DNA of 64,000 nucleotides from Streptomyces sp. NBC_00878 (GCF_026341515.1 NZ_JAPEOK010000001.1:10106001-10170000), one strand, 5' to 3'; numbered from the stretch's first letter, positions 24,374-33,230 are shown. Notes: generated from the sequence alone by a model not told the origin. Program-made: numbers and translations.

Positions 24374-26922
24374 CCTGGCAGCCCACCCCCACCGACACCC
24401 CCACCGACACCCCCTCCGCGGCCGACGAAGAGGAGTTCGCCCGGCGCCTCGGCGCGCTCACCCTGGAGCAGAAGGTGAGACTGCTGACCGGCGCGGACTT
24501 CTGGTCCCTCCATCCCGAACCTGCCGTAGGACTGCGTCGGCTTGTCGTCTCGGACGGACCCGCCGGAGTCCGCGGTGAGTTGTGGGACGAGCGCAGCCCC
24601 GCCGCCAACGTGCCCTCGCCCACGGCACTGGCCGCCACCTGGGACGAGCCGCTGATCGAGCGGCTGGGCGGGCTGCTCGCCCACGAGGCGCGCGGCAAGG
24701 GCGTGGACGTCCTCCTCGCCCCCACCGTGAACCTGCACCGAACCCCCTACGGCGGACGGCACTTCGAGTGCTTCAGCGAGGACCCGCTGCTCACCGCGCG
24801 GATCGGGGTCGCCTATGTCCGAGGCGTCCAGGACGGCGGCGTGGCGGCCACCGTGAAGCACTTCGTCGGCAACGACTCGGAGACCGAGCGGATGACGGTC
24901 GACGCGCGGATCGGCGAACGCGCCCTGCGGGAGCTGTACCTGGCGCCGTTCGAGGCCATCGTCGGCGAGGGCCGCGTCTGGGCTGTCATGGCCGCCTACA
25001 ACGGGGTCAACGGGCACCCGATGACCGAGAGCCCGCTGCTGCGCGAGGTCCTGCACGACGACTGGGGCTTCGACGGGCTGGTGATGTCGGACTGGTTCGC
25101 CGCCCGCACCACCGAGCAGTCCGCACGCGCCGCGCTCGACCTGGTGATGCCCGGCCCGATCGGCCCGTGGGGCGATGCGCTGGTCGCCGCCGTACGCAAG
25201 GGCAAGGTCGACGAGGCGGTCGTGGACGACAAGGTGCTGAGAGTGCTGCGCCTCGCCGCCCGGGTCGGCGCGCTGAGCGATATGCCTACCACCGCCTGGC
25301 CGCCCGAGCACGACGCGGCCTCGGTGACGGCCCGGCTGCGCGAGACCGCCGCCGCAGGGTTCGTACTGGCTCGCAACGAGGACGCCGTACTGCCGCTGGA
25401 CCGCTCGGCCCTTAGCCGGATCGCCGTCCTGGGCCCCAACGCCGCCGTGGCCCGGACTCTCGGCGGAGGCAGCGCCACCGTCTTCCCGCCGTACACCGTC
25501 TCACCGCTCGACGGCATCCGCGCCGCGCTGGGGGACGACGTCGAGGTCACCCACGGAATCGGTGTCACCCCGCAGAACCGCACACCCGTGGCGGCCGTGT
25601 CCTACCTGCGCCACCCCGACGGCTCGGGCGAGGGCGCGGAGGTGCGCTTCCTCGCCGCGGACGGAACCCTGCTCGGCTCCGAGCGCCGCGCCGGGGCCGC
25701 CTATACCTGGATGGGGTCCTACGGCCCGGGTGTGCCCGTCGGTCGGGTCGCCCGGGTGGAGGTGCACACCGTCGTCCGCGCGACCGAGGCCGGACGGTAC
25801 GCGATCGGCGGCTCGGGCATCGGACGCTTCCGGATGTCCGTCGCGGGGGCGGAGGTGTTCGACGTACGCCTCCAACTCCCGCCGGGCGCCGACCTGGTGG
25901 AGGGGCTGATGACTCCGCCGCAGCGGCTGCACACCGTCGATCTGGCGGAAGGCGAGGAGACCGAGATCGTCCTCACCCACGACATCGACTCCGTTTCCGC
26001 TCCCGCGTCCGCTTCCGCGGGCGACGCCGTGGGTGACGCGGTCACCATGTTCCAGCTCAACCTCCAGCCGCCGCACGGCAGCGACGACGAGGAGATCGAG
26101 CGGGCTGTGGCACTCGCCCGCGCGGCCGATGTCGCCGTGGTCGTGGTCGGCACCACCGAGGAGGTCGAGAGCGAGGGCTTCGACCGCGACAGCCTGGCCC
26201 TGCCCGGCCGGCAGGACGAACTCGTCCGCCGGGTCGCCGAGGCCAACCCCCGAACCGTCGTCGTGGTCAACTCCGGGGCCCCGGTGCTGCTCCCGTGGGC
26301 CGAGGAGGTGGCGGCGGTGCTGCTCGCCTGGTTCCCCGGGCAGGAGTTCGGCAACGCGCTCGCCGATGTCCTGCTGGGTGTCGCGGAGCCGGGCGGACGG
26401 CTGCCTACGGTCTGGCCCGCGTCCGAGCGGGGGCTGCCCGCCACCGAGCCGGTCGAGGGCGTCCTCGCCTACGACGAGGGGTTGTTCATCGGCTACCGGG
26501 GCGACAGTCGTGCCGGATGGCAGCCGCCCCGCTACGGCTTCGGCCACGGACTCGGGTACACCACCTGGGAGTACGTCTCGATCGACGTCCCCGGTGAGGA
26601 GCGGCCCGACGCCGACTTCACGGCAGAAGTACGCATACGCAACAGCGGAGCGCGGCACGGCAAGGAGGTCGTGCAGGTGTACGCCGGCCGTCCGGGCGGT
26701 GGCGTGGAGCGCCCGCTCCGCTGGCTCGCCGGGTTCGCCGTGGTCGAGGCGGCGGCGGGTGCGGAGGCCGTCGCGACGGTGACGGTGGACGCGCGGGCGC
26801 TGCGGCACTGGGACACCGAGGCGGGCCAATGGGCCGTCGAGCCGGGAACCTTCAGGCTGGAAGCCGGCCCGTCGTCCACGACCCTGCCGCTCACCGCCGA
26901 CATCGCCGTCGGCCGGGAGTGA
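24370..26922 (+). CDS. glycoside hydrolase family 3 beta-glycosidase with PA14 insert
   Basis: 850 residues. The TIM-barrel domain shows 'VSDGPAGVRGE', 'LLAPTVNLHRTPYGGRHFECFSEDP', 'VKHFVGNDSETERM' and the nucleophile Asp241 in 'VMSDWF'. The alpha/beta sandwich follows, split by a PA14-type segment (about 405-515, 'GGSGIGRFRMSVAGAEVFD'), and the fibronectin-III-like tail ends the protein. This is the architecture of intracellular beta-glucosidases and beta-xylosidases. The N terminus has a short Thr/Pro/Asp repeat. It is the last gene of the operon, closed by a hairpin at 26983-27007. Confidence 0.92.
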   Translation: MTWQPTPTDTPTDTPSAADEEEFARRLGALTLEQKVRLLTGADFWSLHPEPAVGLRRLVVSDGPAGVRGELWDERSPAANVPSPTALAATWDEPLIERLGGLLAHEARGKGVDVLLAPTVNLHRTPYGGRHFECFSEDPLLTARIGVAYVRGVQDGGVAATVKHFVGNDSETERMTVDARIGERALRELYLAPFEAIVGEGRVWAVMAAYNGVNGHPMTESPLLREVLHDDWGFDGLVMSDWFAARTTEQSARAALDLVMPGPIGPWGDALVAAVRKGKVDEAVVDDKVLRVLRLAARVGALSDMPTTAWPPEHDAASVTARLRETAAAGFVLARNEDAVLPLDRSALSRIAVLGPNAAVARTLGGGSATVFPPYTVSPLDGIRAALGDDVEVTHGIGVTPQNRTPVAAVSYLRHPDGSGEGAEVRFLAADGTLLGSERRAGAAYTWMGSYGPGVPVGRVARVEVHTVVRATEAGRYAIGGSGIGRFRMSVAGAEVFDVRLQLPPGADLVEGLMTPPQRLHTVDLAEGEETEIVLTHDIDSVSAPASASAGDAVGDAVTMFQLNLQPPHGSDDEEIERAVALARAADVAVVVVGTTEEVESEGFDRDSLALPGRQDELVRRVAEANPRTVVVVNSGAPVLLPWAEEVAAVLLAWFPGQEFGNALADVLLGVAEPGGRLPTVWPASERGLPATEPVEGVLAYDEGLFIGYRGDSRAGWQPPRYGFGHGLGYTTWEYVSIDVPGEERPDADFTAEVRIRNSGARHGKEVVQVYAGRPGGGVERPLRWLAGFAVVEAAAGAEAVATVTVDARALRHWDTEAGQWAVEPGTFRLEAGPSSTTLPLTADIAVGRE

Positions 26923-26982
26923 GTCGGCCAAGAGCGGTACGCGAACCACAACGGAGACGGAGGTAGAACGGGTGGCCGCCCC

Positions 26983-27007
26983 CTCCCCGGCAGACACTGC
27001 CGGGGAG
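26983..27007. terminator. terminator after the glycosidase operon
   Basis: A perfect 10-bp GC-rich stem (CTCCCCGGCA with its complement) and 5-base loop, 60 bases after the GH3 stop. The convergent GNAT gene ends at 27091, so it may act in both directions. Confidence 0.85.
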
Positions 27008-27090
27008 CCCGTGCCCGACGAGGGTGGTGCCCCACGGATGTACATCTGCCGCGACCCGAGCCGGAGTTGATCCCCGTGCGTGTCAGCGCG

Positions 27091-28158
27091 TCAGAACGGC
27101 AGGCCTCGCAGGTCCACGCCGACGGTGGGACGAGGCAGGTTGGCCAGGTCGTAGATCATGGTGCTCAGTGGCGAGGTCCGCGCGCCGTCGGGCTGCCGGA
27201 AGGTGACGGGCACGGAGAGCCGGCTCCATCCCAACTGCGCGTAGAACGGCACCAGGTCCGGGCGGCAGAGCAGCGTCATGGTCTCGGCGCCGGCTGCTCG
27301 TGCGTGTTCGACCACCACGCTGATCATCGTCCGGGCGACGCCCTGGCCTCGATGAGCGGGGTGCACCAGCACACCGCCCAGCCCCGCGGTGCGGCGCCGC
27401 GAGCCGTCGAAGGCCATGTCCCGCAGCAGCCATCCCGCGGAGGCCACCGGCCGGTCTTCGGAGACAGCCGTGAGGGTGTGCTGCTTGTCGGCCCACACCA
27501 GGCCGAGTCCGTTCACCCCGGAGGGGTCGGGCACGCCGTCGCGGAGTACGGCTCTGTCATCCGGGGAACCGGGGCCCGGCGCATGGGTCAGCTGGAAGTC
27601 CGGATCACCGTCGTGCACCACATGCTGCCCGGCGGCCGTGGCGGCGGCCTCGAACCGGTAGCGCAGGCAATGCAGGCCGCTGGACCGGACAGTCCCGTCC
27701 GTCTGGGCGCCCAGGCTGCGCAGTAGTGCGATCGAGGCCGCATTGTCGGGCAGGACGAACGCGAAGACGGCAGGGAGCCCGAGGCGGCGAAACGCCAGGT
27801 CCAGGCATGCACGGCCTGCCTCGCCGGCGACCCCGCGGCCCTGCGCCCGTGGGTGTAGGGCGAAACCCAGGTCGACTCCGTACTGAGCCCGATTGCGCAG
27901 TCCCACCCGGCCGAGAAACGCGTGCGTCGCGGCATCCCTGACCGCGAAGTCGCCGTAGCCGTGTCTGGTCCAGTGGGAGACGTGGTCGTCGCACATGGCC
28001 TCGGCCGCGGACCGGCTGTCCGCCCGGCCGGTCGCCAGCCATCGCATGACGCTGTCCTGACTGACCACAGCCTCAAAGAGATCGTCGCTGTCCTCGCGGC
28101 GGATCGGCTCCATCACAAGCCGCTGGGTACGCAGAGCGAGTCCACTTAACCGGGCCAT
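27091..28158 (-). CDS. double-domain GNAT acetyltransferase (TTA codon)
   Basis: 355 residues with two GNAT folds. The first (about 10-170) is of RimJ/RimL type ('LALRTQRLVMEPIRREDSDDLFEAV', 'LGFALHPRAQGRGVAGEAGRACLDLAF'). The second (about 180-340) contains 'LGGVLVHPAHRGQGVARTMISVVVEHARAAG' and 'DLVPFYAQLGW'. Both acetyl-CoA loops (QGRG and HRGQGVA) are intact. Substrate unknown. The ATG follows AGGAGTTGCTGA. Codon 4 is TTA, rare in this genome type and usually read only when bldA leucyl-tRNA is present, so translation may be development-dependent. Confidence 0.85.
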   Translation of the reverse strand: MARLSGLALRTQRLVMEPIRREDSDDLFEAVVSQDSVMRWLATGRADSRSAAEAMCDDHVSHWTRHGYGDFAVRDAATHAFLGRVGLRNRAQYGVDLGFALHPRAQGRGVAGEAGRACLDLAFRRLGLPAVFAFVLPDNAASIALLRSLGAQTDGTVRSSGLHCLRYRFEAAATAAGQHVVHDGDPDFQLTHAPGPGSPDDRAVLRDGVPDPSGVNGLGLVWADKQHTLTAVSEDRPVASAGWLLRDMAFDGSRRRTAGLGGVLVHPAHRGQGVARTMISVVVEHARAAGAETMTLLCRPDLVPFYAQLGWSRLSVPVTFRQPDGARTSPLSTMIYDLANLPRPTVGVDLRGLPF

Positions 28159-28255
28159 TCAGCAACTCCTTTCGACCAAGGACTGGAGGAGCGTACCCGG
28201 CGGCCCTTCGGAACGATCGGGAGGCAACCGGTGCACCTCTACCGCCGAAATGGAG

Positions 28256-28285
28256 GGCCCCCGCGGGCAGGAGCCTGCGGGGGCC
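28256..28285. terminator. terminator hairpin between NPP1 and GNAT genes
   Basis: GGCCCCCGC at 28256-28264 pairs with GCGGGGGCC at 28277-28285, with additional pairing inside the loop. On the minus strand it follows the NPP1 stop by 38 bases and precedes the GNAT gene. Confidence 0.75.
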
Positions 28286-28322
28286 TTTCGACGGACAGTT
28301 GCCGACCTCGGTGGGCCGAGTG

Positions 28323-29090
28323 TCAGGCGTACGGGTCGAAGGGGATTCCGGCCGGGCTCGTGTAGTCGAGAGCCCACTGGAAGTCGCCGTCGTCGATCTT
28401 GAAGGTGGCCGAGCCGAAGTCGGCGCCGCTGAGCTTGTCGCGGTAACCGGCCGGGTAACCGTCCCAGCCGACGAGCCGCGGGTAGAACCAGTTGCCCGTG
28501 GCGTTCTCCGCCGGCTCGTCGTTGCCGTTGGCGAAGCGGAAGCAGTGACTTGAGACGCCGTCCTTGTGGTACACGATCTTCGGGTGGGTGCCGTCGAAGC
28601 GGATCTCCGACCGTGCGAGCGTCTGGTAGCTGCTGTGCTGGGACACCGACACGTACTGAACCTGGTTGTTGTTGATCCACACGATGATGTGTTCCCAGTC
28701 ATGGGTGTGCCCGATGGCCCCCGGGCCGAGGGTCACCTGGTCCTTCTCGAAGTAGCTGGCGTACATCACCGCGCACCAGCCGTTGTTGCACTTCTCGCGC
28801 GAGTAGGTGTTGGCGTTGTTCAGCTGGGCGGGGTCGTGGCACTTGCCGTTGACGTCGCCGCCCAGCTTCAGGCCGGGGTTGATGGTGCCGTCGGCGCCGA
28901 TGGCGGCGGTGGCGTAGCAGCCGTCACTGTCGTAGTCGTAGGCGGGGGAGTAGGTCTGCTCCAGGCCGTTCGCGTTCTGCGGCAGCAGGGTCAGGACGTT
29001 CGCGTGGGCGGTCGCCGGGACCGCGACGACGAGCGTCATCGCGCCGAGTGTGCCGAGCAGGACGTTGGCGAGGGATCTCAACTTGCGCAT
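28323..29090 (-). CDS. secreted NPP1/NLP-family protein (necrosis- and ethylene-inducing-like)
   Basis: 255 residues, Sec signal (cleavage near 'ATAHA-N'). The mature protein carries the NLP core 'GHTHDWEHIIVW', the counterpart of the canonical GHRHDWE heptapeptide (Arg replaced by Thr), with the conserved acidic and histidine residues that hold the metal. Cysteines at 'DGCYATAAI', 'GKCHDP', 'EKCNNGWCAVMY' are typical of the family. NLPs of oomycetes, fungi and some bacteria bind plant sphingolipids; activity in actinomycetes is little studied. The start has GGAGTCCCC upstream, with AAGGAGT at the proper distance. Confidence 0.88.
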   Translation of the reverse strand: MRKLRSLANVLLGTLGAMTLVVAVPATAHANVLTLLPQNANGLEQTYSPAYDYDSDGCYATAAIGADGTINPGLKLGGDVNGKCHDPAQLNNANTYSREKCNNGWCAVMYASYFEKDQVTLGPGAIGHTHDWEHIIVWINNNQVQYVSVSQHSSYQTLARSEIRFDGTHPKIVYHKDGVSSHCFRFANGNDEPAENATGNWFYPRLVGWDGYPAGYRDKLSGADFGSATFKIDDGDFQWALDYTSPAGIPFDPYA

Positions 29091-29116
29091 GGGGACTCCT
29101 TGTTGAGCGGCCGGCG

Positions 29117-30232
29117 TCAGCAGTAGAGGTTGCTGCCTGGCGAGACGCCGAGGATCGAGGTGAAGCGGTTGTAGGCGTCCACGCGGCTCTGCACCTGCGC
29201 CGGGTTCTTGCCGTCGCACTCCAGGGAGCCGTTGATGGAGCGGATCGTCTGGCCGAAGCCGGCCTGGTTGACCATGGCGTTGTGCGGGGTCATCGTGCCG
29301 GGGCCGTTCTGCGTGTTCCAGTACCAAAGGCCCGTCTTCCACGCGACGGCGGAGTCGTTCTGTACGAGCCAGGGGTTGTTGAGGAGGTCGATGCCGAGCG
29401 CGTCGCCCGCGGCCTTGTAGTTGAAGTTCCAGCTGAGCTGGATCGGTCCGCGGCCGTAGTAGGCGGCCTGGCCGGCCGGGCAGCCGTACGGCTGGCTCCA
29501 GTCGCAGTAGTGGGGGTAGTTGGCGGTGTTCTGCTCCACGATGTAGACGAGACCGCCGGTCTCGTGATTGACGTTGGCGAGGAAGGCGGCTGCCTCCTGC
29601 TTCTTCACGGTGTCGCTGCCGGTGTTCGCGAAGCCGGGGTAGGCGCTGAGCGCGGCCGTCAGCCCGCTGTACGTGTAGAAGGAATTCCGGTTCGGGAACA
29701 TCTGGTTGAACTGCGCCTCGCTCACGACGAAGCCGGACGGAGTGCCGCCGCCACCGCTCGCGGGCGCGTTCCACTTCTGGTTCGCGCCGCCCGAGCAGGT
29801 CCAGATCTGCAGCCGGGTGCCGTTGGCGCTGTTGTTCCCGGTGACGTCCAGGCACTTGTTCGCGGCCGGGTTGACGATGTCCTTCGCGCCGCTGACCACC
29901 CACTGCTGGTTGGTGCCGCCGGAGCAGTCCCACAGCTGGACCGCCGCGCCGTCCGCGGTGCCGCGGTCGACGATGTCCAGACACTTGCCGAGCGCACGCA
30001 GGGTGCCGTCACCCGGGTTGGACCAGGTCTGGGCGCCCGTCCCGTTGCAGTCGTAGAGCTGTACGGCGGTGCCGTTGGCGCTGCTGGCTCCCGCGACGTC
30101 GACGCACTTGCCGGCGAGCCCGGTGATCGAGCCGTCGGCGGCCTGGGCGGGCGTCACGGTGAACAGGGCGGTGAGGACCGCGGAGAGAACGGCGAAGACC
30201 GTGAACCGGCCTAGGAAACGGGGTCTTTGCAT
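29117..30232 (-). CDS. secreted GH19 chitinase with ricin-type lectin domain
   Basis: 371 residues. Sec signal to about residue 31, then a ricin B-type beta-trefoil (about 32-155) with three 'GKCVDV...QLYDC / GKCLDI...QLWDC / NKCLDV...QIWTC' repeats. After a Gly-rich linker comes a GH19 catalytic domain ('VSEAQFNQMFPNRNSFYTYSGL', catalytic Glu in 'NVNHETGG', 'AYYGRGPIQLSWNFNYKAAG', 'TGLWYWNTQNGPGTMTPHNAM'). It hydrolyses chitin outside the cell. The lectin is in the usual place of a chitin-binding module and may bind galactosyl or GlcNAc units. Its 5' region is bordered by a MITE-like element. Confidence 0.92.
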   Translation of the reverse strand: MQRPRFLGRFTVFAVLSAVLTALFTVTPAQAADGSITGLAGKCVDVAGASSANGTAVQLYDCNGTGAQTWSNPGDGTLRALGKCLDIVDRGTADGAAVQLWDCSGGTNQQWVVSGAKDIVNPAANKCLDVTGNNSANGTRLQIWTCSGGANQKWNAPASGGGGTPSGFVVSEAQFNQMFPNRNSFYTYSGLTAALSAYPGFANTGSDTVKKQEAAAFLANVNHETGGLVYIVEQNTANYPHYCDWSQPYGCPAGQAAYYGRGPIQLSWNFNYKAAGDALGIDLLNNPWLVQNDSAVAWKTGLWYWNTQNGPGTMTPHNAMVNQAGFGQTIRSINGSLECDGKNPAQVQSRVDAYNRFTSILGVSPGSNLYC

Positions 30233-30315
30233 GGTTGGGGACGCTCCTTGGGTGTAGGGGGTGGAACGGCCGTCCCTAGAGCGCGGGGACGGCCGTCGGC
30301 GGAGCTGGTGCGCTG

Positions 30316-30517
30316 AGGTCGTGTCCGCAAAGTCCCGCCTGCCCGGCGACGCCTGGCACGCCCTCTCGCCGCACCGGGCGAAGCCCCACGTACAACCAGT
30401 ACGAGGGACTCCGCCCGGCACTCCCCCAGCCTCCGGCCGGGGGGACCCCCAGAGCACGCACCAGACGCCGCCGGGCCCGCCCTACGGGCGGACGACGGGA
30501 CTTTGCGGACACGACCT
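30316..30517. mobile_element. MITE-like element, 202 bp, 22-bp perfect terminal inverted repeats
   Basis: The ends begin AGGTCGTGTCCGCAAAGTCC (22-bp arms at 30316-30337 and 30496-30517, perfectly inverted). The interior is largely an imperfect palindrome: 'GCCCGGCGACGCCTGGCACGC' on the left is echoed in reverse complement on the right after an 18-base offset. There is no ORF long enough for a transposase, so it would need one in trans. The right end overlaps the last codon of the beta-helix protein: its TAG stop uses the first two bases of the repeat. I could not see a clear target duplication. Confidence 0.75.
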
Positions 30518-32720
30518 AGGGGTAGCTGTTCAGATTGGCCACGTTCGTCGTGGAGTTGGACGGGCCGCCCGTGCCGTTGACGACGTGCCGGATGGTGCCC
30601 ACTCCGCCGAGAGAGACGGTCACCATGCTGGTGAAGCGCACATTGGAGTTGTTCGGCGCCTCGATGGCCCGTTCGGCGGCCACGCCCGGGTTGACGTTGA
30701 AGTAGCAGTAGCTGCCGAAGCCGTAGACCTGGTGGCTGGTCACGGAGTCGGCGACCTTGTAGGCGGCGTAGCCCTGCGTGGAGCCGTTCATCCAGGCCGC
30801 CTGGTTCGGCGGGTCGTACGGCATCTCGTTCTGGTAGAAGTACGTCCGCCCGCCGTTGCCGTTCCAGATCGTCTGGTACTTCTGGTAGTGCTCGACGAAC
30901 AGGCCGTACATGGTGACGTTGTCGCCGTTGACGATCAGGCCCGTGTCCCCGGTGTTGGTGTTCCAGCCGATGCCGGTGCCGTGGTCGCCGCGCCAGATCC
31001 AGGTGTGGTCGCCGATGACGTTGTCGCTGTTGACGACGAGGCTGGTGGTCGCCTTGCCGACGGCGGCGCCGCCGACGCGGAAGTACACGTCGTGCAGGGA
31101 CGTCGGGTTCGCGGCGTGCGAGGCGGCGGAGTTGCTCGGGCCGAGCTCGACCAGGGTGCTGGAGTTGGTGGTGCCGGCGTCGAAGAGCACACCGGCGATC
31201 TTGACGCCGTCGACGTCGGCCACCTTCATGGCGGTGACACCGTTGTCCGGGATGAACGTGGCGAGGCCGAGGCCCAGGACGACCGTGTCGGCGCGGTTCA
31301 CCTGCAGCGTCTGGTCCAGGTGGTAGACGCCCGGGGTGACCAGGAGGTTCTTGCCGGCCGCGAGGGCGGCGTTGATCTGCGCTGCGGTCGCGCCCGGCTT
31401 CACCACGTAGAAGGTGTCCAGGGACAGCGAACTGCCGCTCGGGGTGCCCGCCCAGCTGATTCCCGTGGAGTTGGACCGCAGGGACGGCGCGTACACCTTG
31501 TAGGAGCCGTCGGCGTCGACGTAGAGGAACGGCTTCTCCCGGCTGACCGGGGTCTGTGCGACCGTGGTGTACGGCGGGCTGGGGAAGCTGGTTGCCGGGA
31601 CGCCCTGGCTGCCGACGAAGACCATGTTCCAGTTGGAGCCGGTCCAGCTGCCGAGCTGGGAGTTGCGGGTCAGCCACTGCTGCTGGCTGCCGGAGTTGAC
31701 CTGTCCGTCGATCTTGGTGTCGGCGAGCAGACCGCCGCTGGACCAGCCGCTGTCGTCGAGGGCGATGTTGCCGCGCAGGTGCATCCGGCGGTACGAGGCT
31801 GCCTGCGAGACCGCCCAACGGTCGGTGCCGCCGGTCGGGTTGACCGACAGGTTCTCGGCGCCGCGCCAGAAGTTCTGCGTCGCGTTGCCCTGGAACCAGT
31901 CGGCCTCGGCATGCACCGCGCCGTTGATCGTGACCGCGTCCGGGGTCAGACCCAGACCCGCGACCTGGGTGTAGAAGCCGACGTTGGCGTCGGCGTTGTA
32001 GGAGCCCGGCTTGAACAGGACGGCGTAGCGCTGGGAGCCGAACTGGTTCGTCTCCTGCTGCTGGAAGATCGAGTTCAGCCTGGTCTGGATCGTCGACGAC
32101 GACATCGACGGGTCGAAGACGACGACGTTCGGGCCGAGGTCCGGATTCGTGCCGGACTGGGCCACGGGGACCACCTGGAAGCGCTGGGCGGAGCTGCCGT
32201 TGCAGGTGTACTGCACGAACTGCACGCTGTCCGCGGTCGAGGCGCCGGGGTCGTCAAGGCACTTGCCGCTGTTGCGGTTCACGAAGTGGTAGGCGCCGCC
32301 GCCCTCGTCGACCGGCAGCCACTGCTGGTTGGTGCCGCCGCCGTACGCCCACAGATGGACGGGCGCGCTGTCGGCCGTGGACAGGTCGGCGACGTCCACG
32401 ACCTGGCCGGTGTTGTTGCCGTTGTTGATACGGACGTAGCCGTCGCTGGTGGCGGTGAAGCTCCACTGCTGGGCCGTCGAGCTGTTGCACGCGTACTGCT
32501 GTACGACGGTGCCGTTGGCGGTGGCGGCGGACCTGGCGTCCAGACATCTGCCGCTCGCGGCGTTCATGACGCCGGCGAAGCCGGTGGGCAGCGCGGCGAC
32601 CGCGCTCGCCGCCGCGCTCGCGGGCGCGGAGGTGAGCAGGGAGGCGACGGCCACGGTGACCAGTGCGGCGGCAGTGGATCTGCGGCGGCGCTTGAGCGCG
32701 GCGGGGAAGTGGGTGAACAC
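30516..32720 (-). CDS. secreted ricin-lectin protein with right-handed beta-helix (GH55/pectate-lyase-like) domain
   Basis: 734 residues. Basic N terminus and Sec signal to about residue 37, a ricin-type beta-trefoil (about 45-185: 'GRCLDARSAATANGTVVQQYACN', 'GKCLDDPGASTADSVQFVQYTCN'), then a long repetitive beta-helix region ('NPDLGPNVVVFDPSMSSSTIQ' onward) with 'VIGDHTWIWRGDHGTGIGWNTNTGDTGLIVNGDNVTMYGLFVEHYQKYQTIWNG'. Relatives are often labelled adenylyl cyclase in databases; I see no cyclase motif and regard a polysaccharide-binding or hydrolysing beta-helix as more likely. The stop codon overlaps a MITE terminus, so the natural C terminus may have been altered. Confidence 0.8.
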   Translation of the reverse strand: MFTHFPAALKRRRRSTAAALVTVAVASLLTSAPASAAASAVAALPTGFAGVMNAASGRCLDARSAATANGTVVQQYACNSSTAQQWSFTATSDGYVRINNGNNTGQVVDVADLSTADSAPVHLWAYGGGTNQQWLPVDEGGGAYHFVNRNSGKCLDDPGASTADSVQFVQYTCNGSSAQRFQVVPVAQSGTNPDLGPNVVVFDPSMSSSTIQTRLNSIFQQQETNQFGSQRYAVLFKPGSYNADANVGFYTQVAGLGLTPDAVTINGAVHAEADWFQGNATQNFWRGAENLSVNPTGGTDRWAVSQAASYRRMHLRGNIALDDSGWSSGGLLADTKIDGQVNSGSQQQWLTRNSQLGSWTGSNWNMVFVGSQGVPATSFPSPPYTTVAQTPVSREKPFLYVDADGSYKVYAPSLRSNSTGISWAGTPSGSSLSLDTFYVVKPGATAAQINAALAAGKNLLVTPGVYHLDQTLQVNRADTVVLGLGLATFIPDNGVTAMKVADVDGVKIAGVLFDAGTTNSSTLVELGPSNSAASHAANPTSLHDVYFRVGGAAVGKATTSLVVNSDNVIGDHTWIWRGDHGTGIGWNTNTGDTGLIVNGDNVTMYGLFVEHYQKYQTIWNGNGGRTYFYQNEMPYDPPNQAAWMNGSTQGYAAYKVADSVTSHQVYGFGSYCYFNVNPGVAAERAIEAPNNSNVRFTSMVTVSLGGVGTIRHVVNGTGGPSNSTTNVANLNSYP

Positions 32721-32782
32721 GGATTCTCCTTGCCGAAGGATTCGGCGACTGGTGGGGGGTGGGGCTTGATCAGCCGGCTGGA

Positions 32783-33132
32783 TCAGCCGGTGTACGCGGC
32801 GAAGACGCGGGTGTGGTCCCAGTCGGACCGACTCACACCGGAGCAGTTGTCGGCGGGGCCGCGCCGGTGCACGGACGGTCGCGGTTGACGGACCTGCCGA
32901 GGGCGCGGACGGGGCCGTCGCTGCCGACCGTCCGCTGCTGGGCGGCGGTGTCGTCGCCGTCGTAGAGCTGGACGGCCGTGCCGTCGGCGGAGCTCGCCCC
33001 GGCGGCGTCCAGCGGCTTTCCGGCGAGGCTGGTCATGGCGCCGGTGGCAGCCTGCGCGGGGGACGCGGTGAGCGGGCCGGTGGCAGGGGAGCCAGCGGCG
33101 AGGGAGACAACTGCGGAGAGAGGTCTGGGCAT
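32783..33132 (-). pseudogene. decayed secreted ricin-lectin gene, cysteines lost
   Basis: From an ATG at 33132, a signal-like start and 'GAMTSLAGKPLDAAGASSADGTAVQLYDGDDTAAQQRTVGSDGPVRALGRSVN' align without gaps to the first lectin repeat of the chitinase at 29117. All three cysteines of that stretch are replaced (KCV to KPL, YDC to YDG, GKC to GRS), and the frame ends at 32833. In another frame, 32783 onward ends 'CSGVSRSDWDHTRVFAAYTG', which resembles the start of a chitin-binding CBM5/12 module. I read this as a frameshifted, truncated lectin-chitin-binding gene. Confidence 0.6.
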
Positions 33133-33174
33133 GGGCGCAGCGGGCCCTTCGTGGGGGGACGAGCAACGAGGCAG

Positions 33175-33191
33175 CGTTCACGTCATGAACG
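33175..33191. promoter_or_regulatory. 17-bp dyad CGTTCA-N5-TGAACG
   Basis: Perfect 6-bp arms around CGTCA, 43 bases upstream of the decayed lectin gene's start. Possible operator in the 363-bp gap 33133-33495; the rest of that gap, apart from the DasR-like site, shows nothing I can name. Confidence 0.4.
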
Positions 33192-33230
33192 GTGGATGTG
33201 TCACACGGTGCGATGCTGAGCCGTGAACCT

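Noticed and set aside
30516..32720. adenylyl cyclase annotation for the ricin beta-helix protein
   Set aside because: Such labels exist for relatives, but no cyclase catalytic motif is visible; the sequence is a secreted lectin plus beta-helix.
30261..32888. 875-codon plus-strand frame opposite the ricin beta-helix gene
   Set aside because: Reverse-strand shadow of a well-supported secreted protein; Val/Asp/Gly/Arg-rich with no recognisable motif.
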